Assembly (NCBI GenBank): GCA_016185145.1
Contig: JACPOB010000086.1
Location: 1 to 50,405, forward strand
DNA length: 50,405 bases
Direction of reading: 5' to 3'
Source: Rhodospirillales bacterium
GTDB taxonomy: Bacteria > Pseudomonadota > Alphaproteobacteria > Reyranellales > Reyranellaceae
In this document: positions 15,874 through 23,303 of the stretch, one piece after another
How the letters are laid out: each line of letters begins with the position of its first letter
Position numbering within the stretch: the stretch's first letter is position 1
Notes under the pieces: generated by a model
The model's input: the letters and a program-made list of their open reading frames with translations, nothing else
Database searches by the model: none
What the model was told of the DNA's origin: nothing
Made by a program: the position numbers and the translations under genes

Positions 15874-17547
15874 ATGAGCTACGACCTCGTCATCAAGAAC
15901 GGCACCGTGGTCGATGGGACCGGCGCCAAGCGTTACCAGGCCGATGTCGCGATCGCGGGCGGCAAGGTCGCCGAGATCGGCAAGGTAGCGGAAGGGGCCA
16001 AGCGCACCATCGACGCCGACGGGCTGGTCGTGGCGCCGGGCTTCGTCGATCCGCACACCCACTACGACGCGCAGATCTGCTGGGACGGCGCGGTGACACC
16101 CTCGTCATGGCACGGCGTGACCAGCGTGGTGATGGGCAATTGCGGCGTCGGCATCGCGCCCTGCAAGCCCGAGACGCGCGAGGTCGCCATGCGCGACCTG
16201 GTGAACGTCGAAGGCATCCCGTTCGACGTGCTGAACAAAGGCATCACCTGGGATTGGGAGACCTTCCCCGAGTTCATGGACGCCGCGGCCGCGCGCCAAC
16301 CGTCGCTCAATCTCGCCTTCATCGCGCCGCTCACACCTTTCCGTCACTACGTCATGGGCGAGGCTTCGCTGGAGCGTGCCGCCACGCCCGAGGAGACGGC
16401 CCGGATCGCCAGGCTGATCGGCGAGGCGGTCGACGCCGGCGCGCTCGGCTTCTCCTCGACGACGCTCAATCAGCATCTCGGCTTCGAGGGCAAGCCGCTG
16501 GCCTGCCGCAACGCCAGCCGCGAGGAGATGAAGGCCTACGCCAACGAGCTCAAGCGGCGCGGCAAGGGCGCCATCGAGATCGCGCTCACGCGCCAGGTCG
16601 GCGTGCTCGAGCAGGACCAGTGCGAGCTTCTGGACTTCCTGCTGACCGAGAGCGGGCGGCCGGTGACCTTCATCGCCCTGTTCGACCGCGACGACATCCC
16701 CGAGGCGGTGCGCGACACGCTGCGCCGCGCCGCGCCTATGATCGCCAAGGGAGCGAGGCCGCAGACCTCGCCGCTGCCGCTGACCCGAGAAGTCGACATG
16801 AACAATCCGTTCTCGTTCGCCGCCTTCCCGGCGTGGAAGCGCGTGTTCGCCGACACCAACAAGGAGGCGCAGAAGAAGGTCTATGCCGATCCCGCCTTCC
16901 GTAACGCCTTCCGCCACGACCTCAAGAATCCGACGGGCTTCAGCAACTGGGGCCGTATCGGCGTCTATGCCGTCAAGAATCCGGCGCTGAAGAGCCTCGA
17001 AGGCAAGTCGATCGCCACCATCGCCGAGGAGCAGGGCAAGGACGGCGTCGATGCCTTCCTCGACCTGGTACTGGCTGACAACCTGCAATGCGAGCTCACC
17101 ATGGCTTCGTGGAACACCCGCGAGGACCGCATGAAGGAGCTCTTGAACAACAAGTCGATCCTGATGGCGCTGGGCGACGGCGGCGCGCATGTCGACATGC
17201 TGTGCGACGCGGGCTACCCGACCTATCTGCTGGGGACCTGGGTGCGCGAGAAGCAGGCGATCACGCTGGAGGAGGGGGTGCGCAAGCTCACCTCCGATCC
17301 CGCCGATCTCTTCGGCCTGAAGGACCGCGGCCGCCTGACCAAGGGCGCGCCGGCCGACGTTGCGATCTTCGATCCCGAGCACATCGGCTCGAAGAACCAC
17401 GGCGAGCGGCGCTATGACCTGCCGGGCGGCGCCAAGCGCATCGTGATGCCGTCGCAGGGCGTGGAATACACCATCGTCAACGGCGCGCTGACCTGGGAGC
17501 AGGGCAGGCTCACCGAGGCCAAGGCGGGCAAGGTGTTGCGCGGTTAG
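15874..17547 (+). CDS. Amidohydrolase, N-acyl-D-amino-acid deacylase family
   Basis: A 557-residue COG3653-type amidohydrolase. An N-terminal beta-sandwich strand (YDLVIKNGTVVDGTG) precedes the barrel with the metal motif H61-T-H63 (DPHTHYDAQICWDG). MGNCGVGIAPC places Cys90 where D-aminoacylase has its bridging Cys ligand. LGDGGAHVDMLCDAGYPT is near residue 435, and the C-terminal sandwich ends with NGALTWEQGRLTEAKAGKVLRG. Members deacylate N-acyl-D-amino acids (D-aspartate, D-glutamate or others), and some act on unrelated amides; specificity is open. ATG 15874 follows GGGAGG (15859-15864). Its stop overlaps the convergent DUF1835 stop by 4 nt. Confidence 0.85.
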   Translation: MSYDLVIKNGTVVDGTGAKRYQADVAIAGGKVAEIGKVAEGAKRTIDADGLVVAPGFVDPHTHYDAQICWDGAVTPSSWHGVTSVVMGNCGVGIAPCKPETREVAMRDLVNVEGIPFDVLNKGITWDWETFPEFMDAAAARQPSLNLAFIAPLTPFRHYVMGEASLERAATPEETARIARLIGEAVDAGALGFSSTTLNQHLGFEGKPLACRNASREEMKAYANELKRRGKGAIEIALTRQVGVLEQDQCELLDFLLTESGRPVTFIALFDRDDIPEAVRDTLRRAAPMIAKGARPQTSPLPLTREVDMNNPFSFAAFPAWKRVFADTNKEAQKKVYADPAFRNAFRHDLKNPTGFSNWGRIGVYAVKNPALKSLEGKSIATIAEEQGKDGVDAFLDLVLADNLQCELTMASWNTREDRMKELLNNKSILMALGDGGAHVDMLCDAGYPTYLLGTWVREKQAITLEEGVRKLTSDPADLFGLKDRGRLTKGAPADVAIFDPEHIGSKNHGERRYDLPGGAKRIVMPSQGVEYTIVNGALTWEQGRLTEAKAGKVLRG

Positions 17548-18281
17548 TCCGGCAACCGTACGCGACAGGTCCTCATGTCCCACGGGTTGCCATCGGCGAG
17601 GAGCTCACCCTCCTCGACCAGGGCGACGAGACGTGCCAGCAGGGCGATGCCGCCGACCTGGATGTAAGGCTCACGGCTGTGGGCCAATGTCGATTCAATG
17701 ACATACGCTGCGTTCAACCACCCCTTGGCCGCCTGTTCGAGGATCGAGGCATCGAAGTGCTCGATCGGCGCCGAAGCAAGGCCCGCGGAGGTCACGATTC
17801 GAAACGGCGCGTTCTGGGCCCTGAGACGCTGCCATAGTTGCCCGGCATCCACCGCCTCTTGGGGTGAGATGGGCCGTGTGCTCTCGAGGAGTGATACCAG
17901 CCGATGGGTTGGGACCATTGCGACCGCGCCGGCCGGCTGGCTGACCGTGATGTCGACAATGTCGTACGGTCGGTCTCCCAACCGATCGGCCAGTGCCAGG
18001 AAGAACGCGAGCTCGCTGGCGGAATGGCGGCCGAACCAGACGACCAGCCGTTCACCGGCTGTATCGATGCGGTGCCAGAACGCCTCCAGATCGTCTTCCG
18101 CAATGGGAGCATGGACGTGCGACCACCACGCCGCCCTCTCGTGTGATGTGCCCCAGGCGATCGGACCGCAGCTCAGGTCATCGTTGAACGACAGGACCTC
18201 CTGTCGATGGCGGGCAAGGCGGAGCGCTTCCTTCAGGCCTCCGCCCGCGGCATCACCGGGCGCGACGTGCAGGACTTTCAT
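17544..18281 (-). CDS. DUF1835/DUF3658 domain protein
   Basis: A 245-residue cytoplasmic protein. The N-terminal half is DUF1835-like (VLHVAPGDAAGGGLKEAL, VLSFNDDLSCGPI, VVWFGRHSASELAFFLAL). The C-terminal half matches DUF3658 (around LWQRLRAQNAPFRIVTSAG to the ILEQAAKGWLNAAYVI helix). The function of this two-domain family is not known. The start is ATG 18281, beginning MKVLHVAPGD where the homology starts; an upstream ATG at 18320 is less likely. It is divergent from the nitroreductase (starts 118 bp apart) and convergent with the amidohydrolase, with overlapping stops. Confidence 0.8.
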   Translation of the reverse strand: MKVLHVAPGDAAGGGLKEALRLARHRQEVLSFNDDLSCGPIAWGTSHERAAWWSHVHAPIAEDDLEAFWHRIDTAGERLVVWFGRHSASELAFFLALADRLGDRPYDIVDITVSQPAGAVAMVPTHRLVSLLESTRPISPQEAVDAGQLWQRLRAQNAPFRIVTSAGLASAPIEHFDASILEQAAKGWLNAAYVIESTLAHSREPYIQVGGIALLARLVALVEEGELLADGNPWDMRTCRVRLPD

Positions 18282-18398
18282 GGATGCAACTATGAAATGT
18301 ATCGCTGGAAAGGCAACCAAATAACGGTTGTATCTCGGTTTCGGTTTACCTTGTCGGGAGACAGTGCAACTCTTGGATCAACTTTCGGAGGAAGATCG

Positions 18399-19031
18399 AT
18401 GCCCGACCTGTTCGAGATCATGGAATCCTGCCGCGCCATGCGCCGCCTCAAGCCCGATCCCGTGCCCGACGAGCTCATAGCCAAGATCCTGCGCGCCGGC
18501 ATCTACGCGCCCAACGGCGGCAATAACCAGAAGTGGCGTTTCCTGGTGGTCAAGGATCCCAAGATCAAGAAGGCGGTGCAGGTCATCTACAAGAAGGCCT
18601 TCGACGAGGTGATCGGCCCGCGCTATCTGTCGAGCGCGCCGCCGCCGGGCAGCAACAAGGAGAAGTATCTCCGCCAGCACGCCGCCGTCGAATACCTGAC
18701 GGAGCATTATCACGAGGCGCCGGTCTGGATCGTCGCCTGCCTGGAGGACGGCCCGACGCCCAACCGCATGGCCGGGTCCTCGATCTATCCGGCGGTGCAG
18801 AACATGGTGCTGGCGACACGCGCCCTGGGACTGGGCACGACGCTGACGACACGGCATATGCTGTTCGAGAAGGAGGCCGATGCCGCGCTCGGCCTGCCGC
18901 CGGGCGTGCATTCCTACGCCATCCTTCCCATCGGCTATCCGATGGGCAAGTTCGGCCCGGTCGGCCGCGGCTCGATGGCGGAGTTCGTCTACCAGGACAA
19001 GTGGGGCCAGCCCTACGCGGCGGTGACCTGA
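18399..19031 (+). CDS. Nitroreductase family flavoprotein
   Basis: A 210-residue protein of the FMN-dependent nitroreductase fold. The N-terminal helix MESCRAMRRLKPDPVPDELI carries the Arg-x-x-Arg FMN-phosphate signature, followed by LRAGIYAPNGGNNQKWRFLVV (ribityl/isoalloxazine contacts) and the C-terminal LPIGYPMGKFGPVGRG segment. It probably reduces nitro, enone or quinone-type substrates with NAD(P)H; the physiological substrate is unknown. ATG 18399 is supported by CGGAGGAAG at 18386-18394. The long upstream open frame is the shadow of DUF1835. Monocistronic, followed by repeat family B. Confidence 0.88.
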   Translation: MPDLFEIMESCRAMRRLKPDPVPDELIAKILRAGIYAPNGGNNQKWRFLVVKDPKIKKAVQVIYKKAFDEVIGPRYLSSAPPPGSNKEKYLRQHAAVEYLTEHYHEAPVWIVACLEDGPTPNRMAGSSIYPAVQNMVLATRALGLGTTLTTRHMLFEKEADAALGLPPGVHSYAILPIGYPMGKFGPVGRGSMAEFVYQDKWGQPYAAVT

Positions 19032-19061
19032 TCGCTGGGGCGCGGCACTAGCACGCGACTA

Positions 19062-19190
19062 CCTCACCCTGAGGAGCGCCCGCTTACGCGCATTCATATG
19101 CGCGCTTGGCGCGTCTCGAAGGGTGGGCAACACCGAGACTGCGGCCCACCCTTCGAGACGCATCGCTTCGCGATGCTCCTCAGGGTGAGG
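19062..19190. repeat. Palindromic repeat, family B copy 1
   Basis: The outer arms are CCTCACCCTGAGGAGC (from 19062) and GCTCCTCAGGGTGAGG (to 19190). The inner arms include GCGTCTCGAAGGGTGGGC and GCCCACCCTTCGAGACGC. The CCTCACCCTGAGGAG...GTCTCGAAGG type is a very common alphaproteobacterial intergenic repeat; a second copy is at 50186. Confidence 0.85.
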
Positions 19191-19228
19191 TGGTACTGGA
19201 AGTACTAACCTCATGACGCGCCACTTAC

Positions 19229-19246
19229 GGCGGAGTTTACTCCGCC
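19229..19246. promoter_or_regulatory. Perfect hairpin upstream of the ThDP enzyme
   Basis: GGCGGAG (19229-19235), loop TTTA, CTCCGCC (19240-19246), 60 bp before the ATG at 19306. It is either an operator or part of a leader; there is no T-run. Confidence 0.4.
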
Positions 19247-19305
19247 TCTAGTGACGCGCTGCCAGCGAAGAGCTGTATCCGGCACTTGTAATTCGGGAGG
19301 TAACC

Positions 19306-20901
19306 ATGACCGCCACCTACCAAGTCCTCGTCGACGACTTAAAGGCGCTCGGTGTCGAGCAGGTCTTCGGCCTGATGAGCGACGACACGGCGGTCTTCGC
19401 CACGGCGCTCGACAGTTCCGGCATCCGCTTCTACGGCGCCCGTCACGAGAACAACGCCATCGCCATGGCCGAAGGCTATTCCTACGGCACCGGGGGCCTT
19501 GGCGTGGCCGTGATCGGCCGAGGACCCGCGACGGCGAACGGACTGCACGCCACGACCTACGCCAGCCGGTCCGGCTCGCGCGTCCTGATCATCTTCGGCG
19601 AGCAGGCCGCGTCATCCGGGGCGGTCAATACGCTCGGCCCCGACTACAAGGGCTTCAACGCCACCGGCGTGCTGGGCTCGGCGGGCATCCGCACCTTCGT
19701 CGCCACGAGCCCCGACACCGCCCGTGGCGCGCTCGCCGATGCCGCGAACGCCGCGCTGCAGGGCGGGGCCGCGGCCTTGCTGCTGCCGGTCAATGTCCAG
19801 CTGGCCGAGCTCGACCTGGCCAAGGCGCCGCCGCCTCCCGCGCTGGCCAAGCCGAGGCCGCCGGCCCCGCCGCGCGCCCAGGCCATCGAGGCTGCGGCCG
19901 CGCTGCTGCGCCAGAGCCGCAAGCCGGTGATCCTGGCGGGCATGGGCGCCCATCGCGCCGGCGCCAAGGCCGAGATCGAGCGGCTCGCCGATCGCACCGG
20001 CGCGCTGCTCGCGACGTCGGCCCGCGGCAAGGACATGTTCCGCGGCCACCCGGCCAATCTCGGCATCGTCGGCTCGTTCTCTCATTCGGCCGCGCGGCGC
20101 ATGATCGACCAGGCCGATTGCGTCGTGGTGTTCGGCGCCGGGCTGAACCTCCTCACCATGAGCTTCGGCCATTCGACCGCAGCCATATCGGTCGCTGGCA
20201 TCCCGCTGCTCGAGGCGCTGCCGCTCGGCTCGAACGCCGACCGGCCGTTCCGCTCCGACGAGACGCTGCGTTTCCTCTCGGCCTTCGACATCGCCCGCGA
20301 CTTCGAGCCCGCCAACACGCCGCGCACGGTCGATCCACGCGCCCTGGGGGTGGCGCTGGAGAAGCTGCTGCCGCAGCAGCGCAACCTCGTCTACGACGCC
20401 GGCAACTTCCTCGGTATCGTGCCGTATCTTTCCGTGCCGGGACCGGGCCACTTCAAGCTGACCAGCGACTTCGCCTCGATCGGCATGGGCTTCGGTACGG
20501 CGCTGGGCGTCGCCAAGGCGCGGCCCGACGAGACCACCGTGCTGGTCGTGGGCGACGGCGGCTTCCTGATGACCCTGGGGGAGCTCGAGACGGCGGTGCG
20601 CGAGGATCTGCCGCTGGTGATCGTGGTGATGAACGATTGCGCCTATGGCGCGGAGCTGCACTTCCTGAAGATGCGCGATCTGCCGGTGGCGAAATCGGTG
20701 TTCCCCGACGTCGACTACGCGCCGATCGCCGAGGCCTTCGGCTTCCAGGCGGCGACCATCCGCACCCTCGATGACCTGAAGAAGGTGGCGCCGCTATTGG
20801 CCAGGCCCGATGGTCCAGTGCTGCTCGACTGCAAGCTGAACGCCGCGGTGGCCGCGCCGTTCATGAGCGAGTTCCACGAGTTCGAGACGAGGCAGCACTG
20901 A
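19306..20901 (+). CDS. Thiamine-diphosphate-dependent enzyme (acetolactate synthase-like)
   Basis: A 531-residue protein with the three ThDP-enzyme domains. The PYR domain has the cofactor-activating Glu48 in ARHENNAIAMAEGYSYGTG; a central domain contains ARGKDMFRGHPANLGIVGSFSH; and a PP domain has the GDGGFLMTLGELETAVRED...NDCAYGAE magnesium/ThDP motif. It has no regulatory-subunit gene beside it, and the sequence is only distantly like anabolic IlvB. It is therefore more likely a decarboxylase, lyase or oxalyl/benzoylformate-type enzyme acting on a 2-oxo acid or acyl-CoA. GGGAGG at 19291-19296 supports ATG 19306. A second, different ThDP enzyme is at 37004-38620. Confidence 0.88.
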   Translation: MTATYQVLVDDLKALGVEQVFGLMSDDTAVFATALDSSGIRFYGARHENNAIAMAEGYSYGTGGLGVAVIGRGPATANGLHATTYASRSGSRVLIIFGEQAASSGAVNTLGPDYKGFNATGVLGSAGIRTFVATSPDTARGALADAANAALQGGAAALLLPVNVQLAELDLAKAPPPPALAKPRPPAPPRAQAIEAAAALLRQSRKPVILAGMGAHRAGAKAEIERLADRTGALLATSARGKDMFRGHPANLGIVGSFSHSAARRMIDQADCVVVFGAGLNLLTMSFGHSTAAISVAGIPLLEALPLGSNADRPFRSDETLRFLSAFDIARDFEPANTPRTVDPRALGVALEKLLPQQRNLVYDAGNFLGIVPYLSVPGPGHFKLTSDFASIGMGFGTALGVAKARPDETTVLVVGDGGFLMTLGELETAVREDLPLVIVVMNDCAYGAELHFLKMRDLPVAKSVFPDVDYAPIAEAFGFQAATIRTLDDLKKVAPLLARPDGPVLLDCKLNAAVAAPFMSEFHEFETRQH

Positions 20902-20911
20902 AAAGGCCCGT

Positions 20912-20952
20912 CATCCCGACCGGAGCCGAGCCCCTCGACTTCGCTCGGGATG
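20912..20952. repeat. CATCCCGA...TCGGGATG inverted repeat, family D-like
   Basis: CATCCCGA at 20912 and TCGGGATG ending at 20952 enclose CCGGAGCCGAG...CTTCG. It is similar in type to the larger repeat at 50045-50115 and directly abuts family A copy 2. Together they separate convergent genes. Confidence 0.6.
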
Positions 20953-20954
20953 GT

Positions 20955-21020
20955 CTTCCGGACCGCGCGCATCCTGCGCGCTCATAAGCTTGAGCGCGCA
21001 GGATGCGCGCGGTCCGAAAG
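20955..21020. repeat. Palindromic repeat, family A copy 2
   Basis: CTTCCGGACC at the left edge and GGTCCGAAAG at the right. The arm hairpin is GCGCGCA-TCC-TGCGCGC, and its mirror on the right is GCGCGCAGGATGCGCGC. The centre is CTCATAAGCTTGAG. The right half lies inside the 3' end of the LacI-family gene and supplies its last residues and stop. Confidence 0.88.
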
Positions 21021-22040
21021 AGGGGCCGCGGTCGAGCCCCGCACGGCAAGGCGCGGCTCGAGGACGACGGCTCTCGCGCCGTTCTGCGGATCGCGACCGC
21101 CGATGCGGTCGAGAAGACCGGAAATGGCGGCCTCGGCGATTGCGGCTGACGGCTGCATGACCACCGTAAGGCCCGGCCGCATGATCGCCGAGAACGGCAG
21201 ATCGTCGACGGCGATCACCGACAGGGCGTCCGGTATCACGAGCGCGCGGTCCGTAACGGCGCGCAGCAGGCCGAGGGTGAGGTGGTTGTTCGTGGCAAGG
21301 ATTGCCGTCGGCCGTTCGGGGCGGTCGAGGAGGGTGAGCACCGCGCGATAGGCCGCCTCTTCGTTGAAGCAGTTCCTGGCGATCAGTTGCTCGTCGAGGG
21401 CGATGCCGCCGGTGGCGAGGGCCTCGCGGAACCCATCGAGACGATGGCGGGCGATCGGGTGCTCGGGCGAACCCATGACGATGGCGACGCGCCGGTGCCC
21501 GAGCCGGAAGAGATGCTCTCCGGCGAGATACCCGGCCATGCGGTTGTCGATCGTGACGGAATCGGCCTCGAGCCCTTCGAGCATACGGTCGACGAGCACG
21601 AGCGGCTGCGGCAGGCGCGCCAGCGCGCCGATGCGGTCGCGCCAGCGGTCGCGTACCGGGATCAGCAGGATGCCGTCGACGCGCTGGGACAGCAGCATCC
21701 TGAGATGCCGCTCCTCGCGCTCCGCCTCCTCGCCGCTGTTGCACAGGATGACGGAATAGCCCGCCGCGCTGGCCAGCTGCTCGATGTGCTCGACGAGCTT
21801 GAGGAAGAACGGATTGGTGATGTCGGCGACGAGCAGGCCGAGGATGCGCGTCGCACCGCTGCGCAAACTGCGGGCGCTTGCGTGCGGCGCATAGCCCAGG
21901 GTGCGGGCGGCGGTCTCGACGCGTTCGCGTAGCGCCTCGCTGACTTTGCCTGAGTCGTTCAGCGTCTTGGAGACGGTGGCCACGGAAACGCCGGCCAGCC
22001 GCGCCACTTCGCGGATCGTCGGCATCACGGTGCCACTCAT
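20982..22040 (-). CDS. LacI-family transcriptional repressor of the adjacent ABC importer
   Basis: A 352-residue LacI/GalR regulator. The helix-turn-helix and hinge are clear (TIREVARLAGVSVATVSKTLN, then GYAPHASARSLRSGAT), and the periplasmic-binding-protein-like effector domain spans about 65-330 (ILGLLVADITNPFF, GILLIPV, DRMLEGLEADSV, ALSVIAVDD). ATG 22040 has an AAGGAAG site. It is divergent from the transporter genes. Two palindromes with the central CG typical of LacI operators lie in between, one just upstream of this gene's own ribosome site, suggesting autoregulation. The C-terminal tail SDRAHPARSSL is encoded by the family A palindrome, so the natural stop has been replaced. The effector is unknown, probably the transported solute or a catabolite. 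Confidence 0.92.
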   Translation of the reverse strand: MSGTVMPTIREVARLAGVSVATVSKTLNDSGKVSEALRERVETAARTLGYAPHASARSLRSGATRILGLLVADITNPFFLKLVEHIEQLASAAGYSVILCNSGEEAEREERHLRMLLSQRVDGILLIPVRDRWRDRIGALARLPQPLVLVDRMLEGLEADSVTIDNRMAGYLAGEHLFRLGHRRVAIVMGSPEHPIARHRLDGFREALATGGIALDEQLIARNCFNEEAAYRAVLTLLDRPERPTAILATNNHLTLGLLRAVTDRALVIPDALSVIAVDDLPFSAIMRPGLTVVMQPSAAIAEAAISGLLDRIGGRDPQNGARAVVLEPRLAVRGSTAAPLSDRAHPARSSL

Positions 22041-22052
22041 CGAGTCTTCCTT

Positions 22053-22064
22053 AAAAACGTTTTT
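22053..22064. promoter_or_regulatory. LacI-type operator 1
   Basis: AAAAACGTTTTT, a perfect 12-bp palindrome with central CG, 13 bp upstream of the LacI-family start codon, adjoining its ribosome site. Position fits autorepression. It shares AAACGTTT with the second site. Confidence 0.65.
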
Positions 22065-22151
22065 TTTCAGCTTACCAATAGCGAAGAGAGATCGCAATAT
22101 TATCCGACGTGGAGCTGGTAGCTTGCGCCGCAGGCTCATTCGTGTAAGTTC

Positions 22152-22166
22152 AAAAAAACGTTTAAC
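22152..22166. promoter_or_regulatory. LacI-type operator 2
   Basis: AAAAAAACGTTTAAC with an AAACGTTT core (22156-22163), centred 101 bp from operator 1. It lies near where the transporter promoter should be; two sites at this distance could support looping. Confidence 0.6.
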
Positions 22167-22185
22167 AGACGCATGGGAGGAGATC

Positions 22186-22356
22186 GTGGCACGAGCCGCC
22201 GATGACCGTCGTTCGCGCTGCAGTGCAGGCCTCCACGCCCGCTCATGTTCTTCGTCTTCCGGACCGCGAGCTTCCAGCTCGCTCATGATCATGAGCGAGC
22301 TGGAAGCTCGCGGTCCGGAAGAGCGCCGCAGCACGGCCATGCGGGAAGAGTCATGA
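22186..22356 (+). other. Leader open frame with strong ribosome site, gene remnant or uORF
   Basis: GGGAGGAG (22175-22182) precedes GTG 22186, but the 56-codon frame has no recognisable protein. From about residue 25 it translates the family A palindrome, and it ends with TGA at 22354-22356, overlapping the permease start at 22353 (ATGA). It may be the stub of a lost first gene of the operon, a coupling leader, or nothing. The ATGA overlap is the best argument that ribosomes traverse it. Confidence 0.3.
22256..22321. repeat. Palindromic repeat, family A copy 3 (perfect 66-bp palindrome)
   Basis: Every base of the 33-bp left arm is matched in the right arm: CTTCCGGACC, then the hairpin GCGAGCT-TCC-AGCTCGC, then TCATGA at the centre, followed by the mirror. 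It lies in the leader of the ABC transporter operon, downstream of operator 2 and 32 bp before the first permease start, so it would be in the mRNA. Confidence 0.92.
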
Positions 22357-23294
22357 TCGTCTACGTCCTCGGGCGCTTGCTCGCCGCGGTCCCGGTTCTG
22401 TCCGCGGTGGCGGTCTTCGTCTTCCTGCTCCTCAGCCTCGTGCCGGGTGACCCGGCGGTGGTCATCGCCGGCGACCTCGCCACTCCCGAGCAGGTGGAAG
22501 CAATCCGCCGCTCGCTGGCGCTCGACCGGCCGCTGGTCGAGCGCTTCGTCACCTGGCTCGGCCACATGCTGACAGGCGATTTCGGCAACTCGCTGTTCTC
22601 TGGAATTGCCGTCTCCGAGCTCATCGTGCAGCGCATCGAGCCGACGCTCGTGCTGGCGTTGATGACCATCGTCATCGCCGTCGCCGTTGCCGTGCCGCTG
22701 GGACTCGTCTCCGCCTATTACCCGACGGGGATCGTGGCCCGGCTCACCATGGCGGGAGCGGTGCTCGGCTTCTCGCTGCCCGTCTTCGTCGTCGCTTTCG
22801 GGCTTGTCTACGTCTTTGCGCTCGGCCTCGGCTGGTTCCCGGTGCAGAGCTACGTGCCCCTCTCGGAAGGCCTCGGCGGCACGCTGCATTCGCTGGTGCT
22901 GCCGGCGGTCGCGGTGTCCTTTCTCTACATCGCGCTCATCGCACGGGTGACGCGGGCGGCCGTGCTCGAGGTGCTGCGCGAGGATTACGTGCGCACCGCC
23001 CACGCCAAGGGTCTCGCCGCGCGCCGGATCCTGGCGCGGCACGTGCTGCGCAATGCCGCCGTACCCGTCATCACCATCATCGGCATCGGCTTTGCCGCCC
23101 TGCTCGGCGGCGTGGTGGTGACCGAGACGGTGTTCAGCATTCCCGGCCTCGGCCGGCTCACCGCCGATTCCATCCTGCGCCGCGACTATCCCGTGGTGCA
23201 GGCGCTGATCCTGCTGTTCTCGACCGTCTATGTGGTCGTCAACCTCGCTGTCGACATCGCCTACGTGCTGGTCGACCCGCGCATCAGGTACTGA
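22353..23294 (+). CDS. ABC transporter permease, DppB/OppB-like
   Basis: A 313-residue inner-membrane permease with six predicted segments. It shows the LVPGDPA motif after TM1 and the EAA-loop region (VLREDYVRTAHAKGLAARRILARHVLRNA) that contacts the ATPases. Length is typical for DppB. The ATG at 22353 follows GGGAAGAG; upstream in-frame sequence is the translated palindrome. First of five genes in an operon (B, C, D, F, A order) for peptide-like solutes. Confidence 0.93.
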   Translation: MIVYVLGRLLAAVPVLSAVAVFVFLLLSLVPGDPAVVIAGDLATPEQVEAIRRSLALDRPLVERFVTWLGHMLTGDFGNSLFSGIAVSELIVQRIEPTLVLALMTIVIAVAVAVPLGLVSAYYPTGIVARLTMAGAVLGFSLPVFVVAFGLVYVFALGLGWFPVQSYVPLSEGLGGTLHSLVLPAVAVSFLYIALIARVTRAAVLEVLREDYVRTAHAKGLAARRILARHVLRNAAVPVITIIGIGFAALLGGVVVTETVFSIPGLGRLTADSILRRDYPVVQALILLFSTVYVVVNLAVDIAYVLVDPRIRY

Positions 23295-23303
23295 GGCGCG
23301 TCG

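Noticed and set aside
19306..20901. Anabolic acetolactate synthase (IlvB)
   Set aside because: There is no IlvN or ilvC neighbour, and the sequence around the active site is not IlvB-like enough; it is called only as a ThDP enzyme.
20982..23042. 686-residue minus-strand frame containing the LacI regulator
   Set aside because: Only the part from 22040 is LacI-like. The upstream part is the antisense of the permease gene, rich in E/R/H/D as is usual for shadows of high-GC genes.
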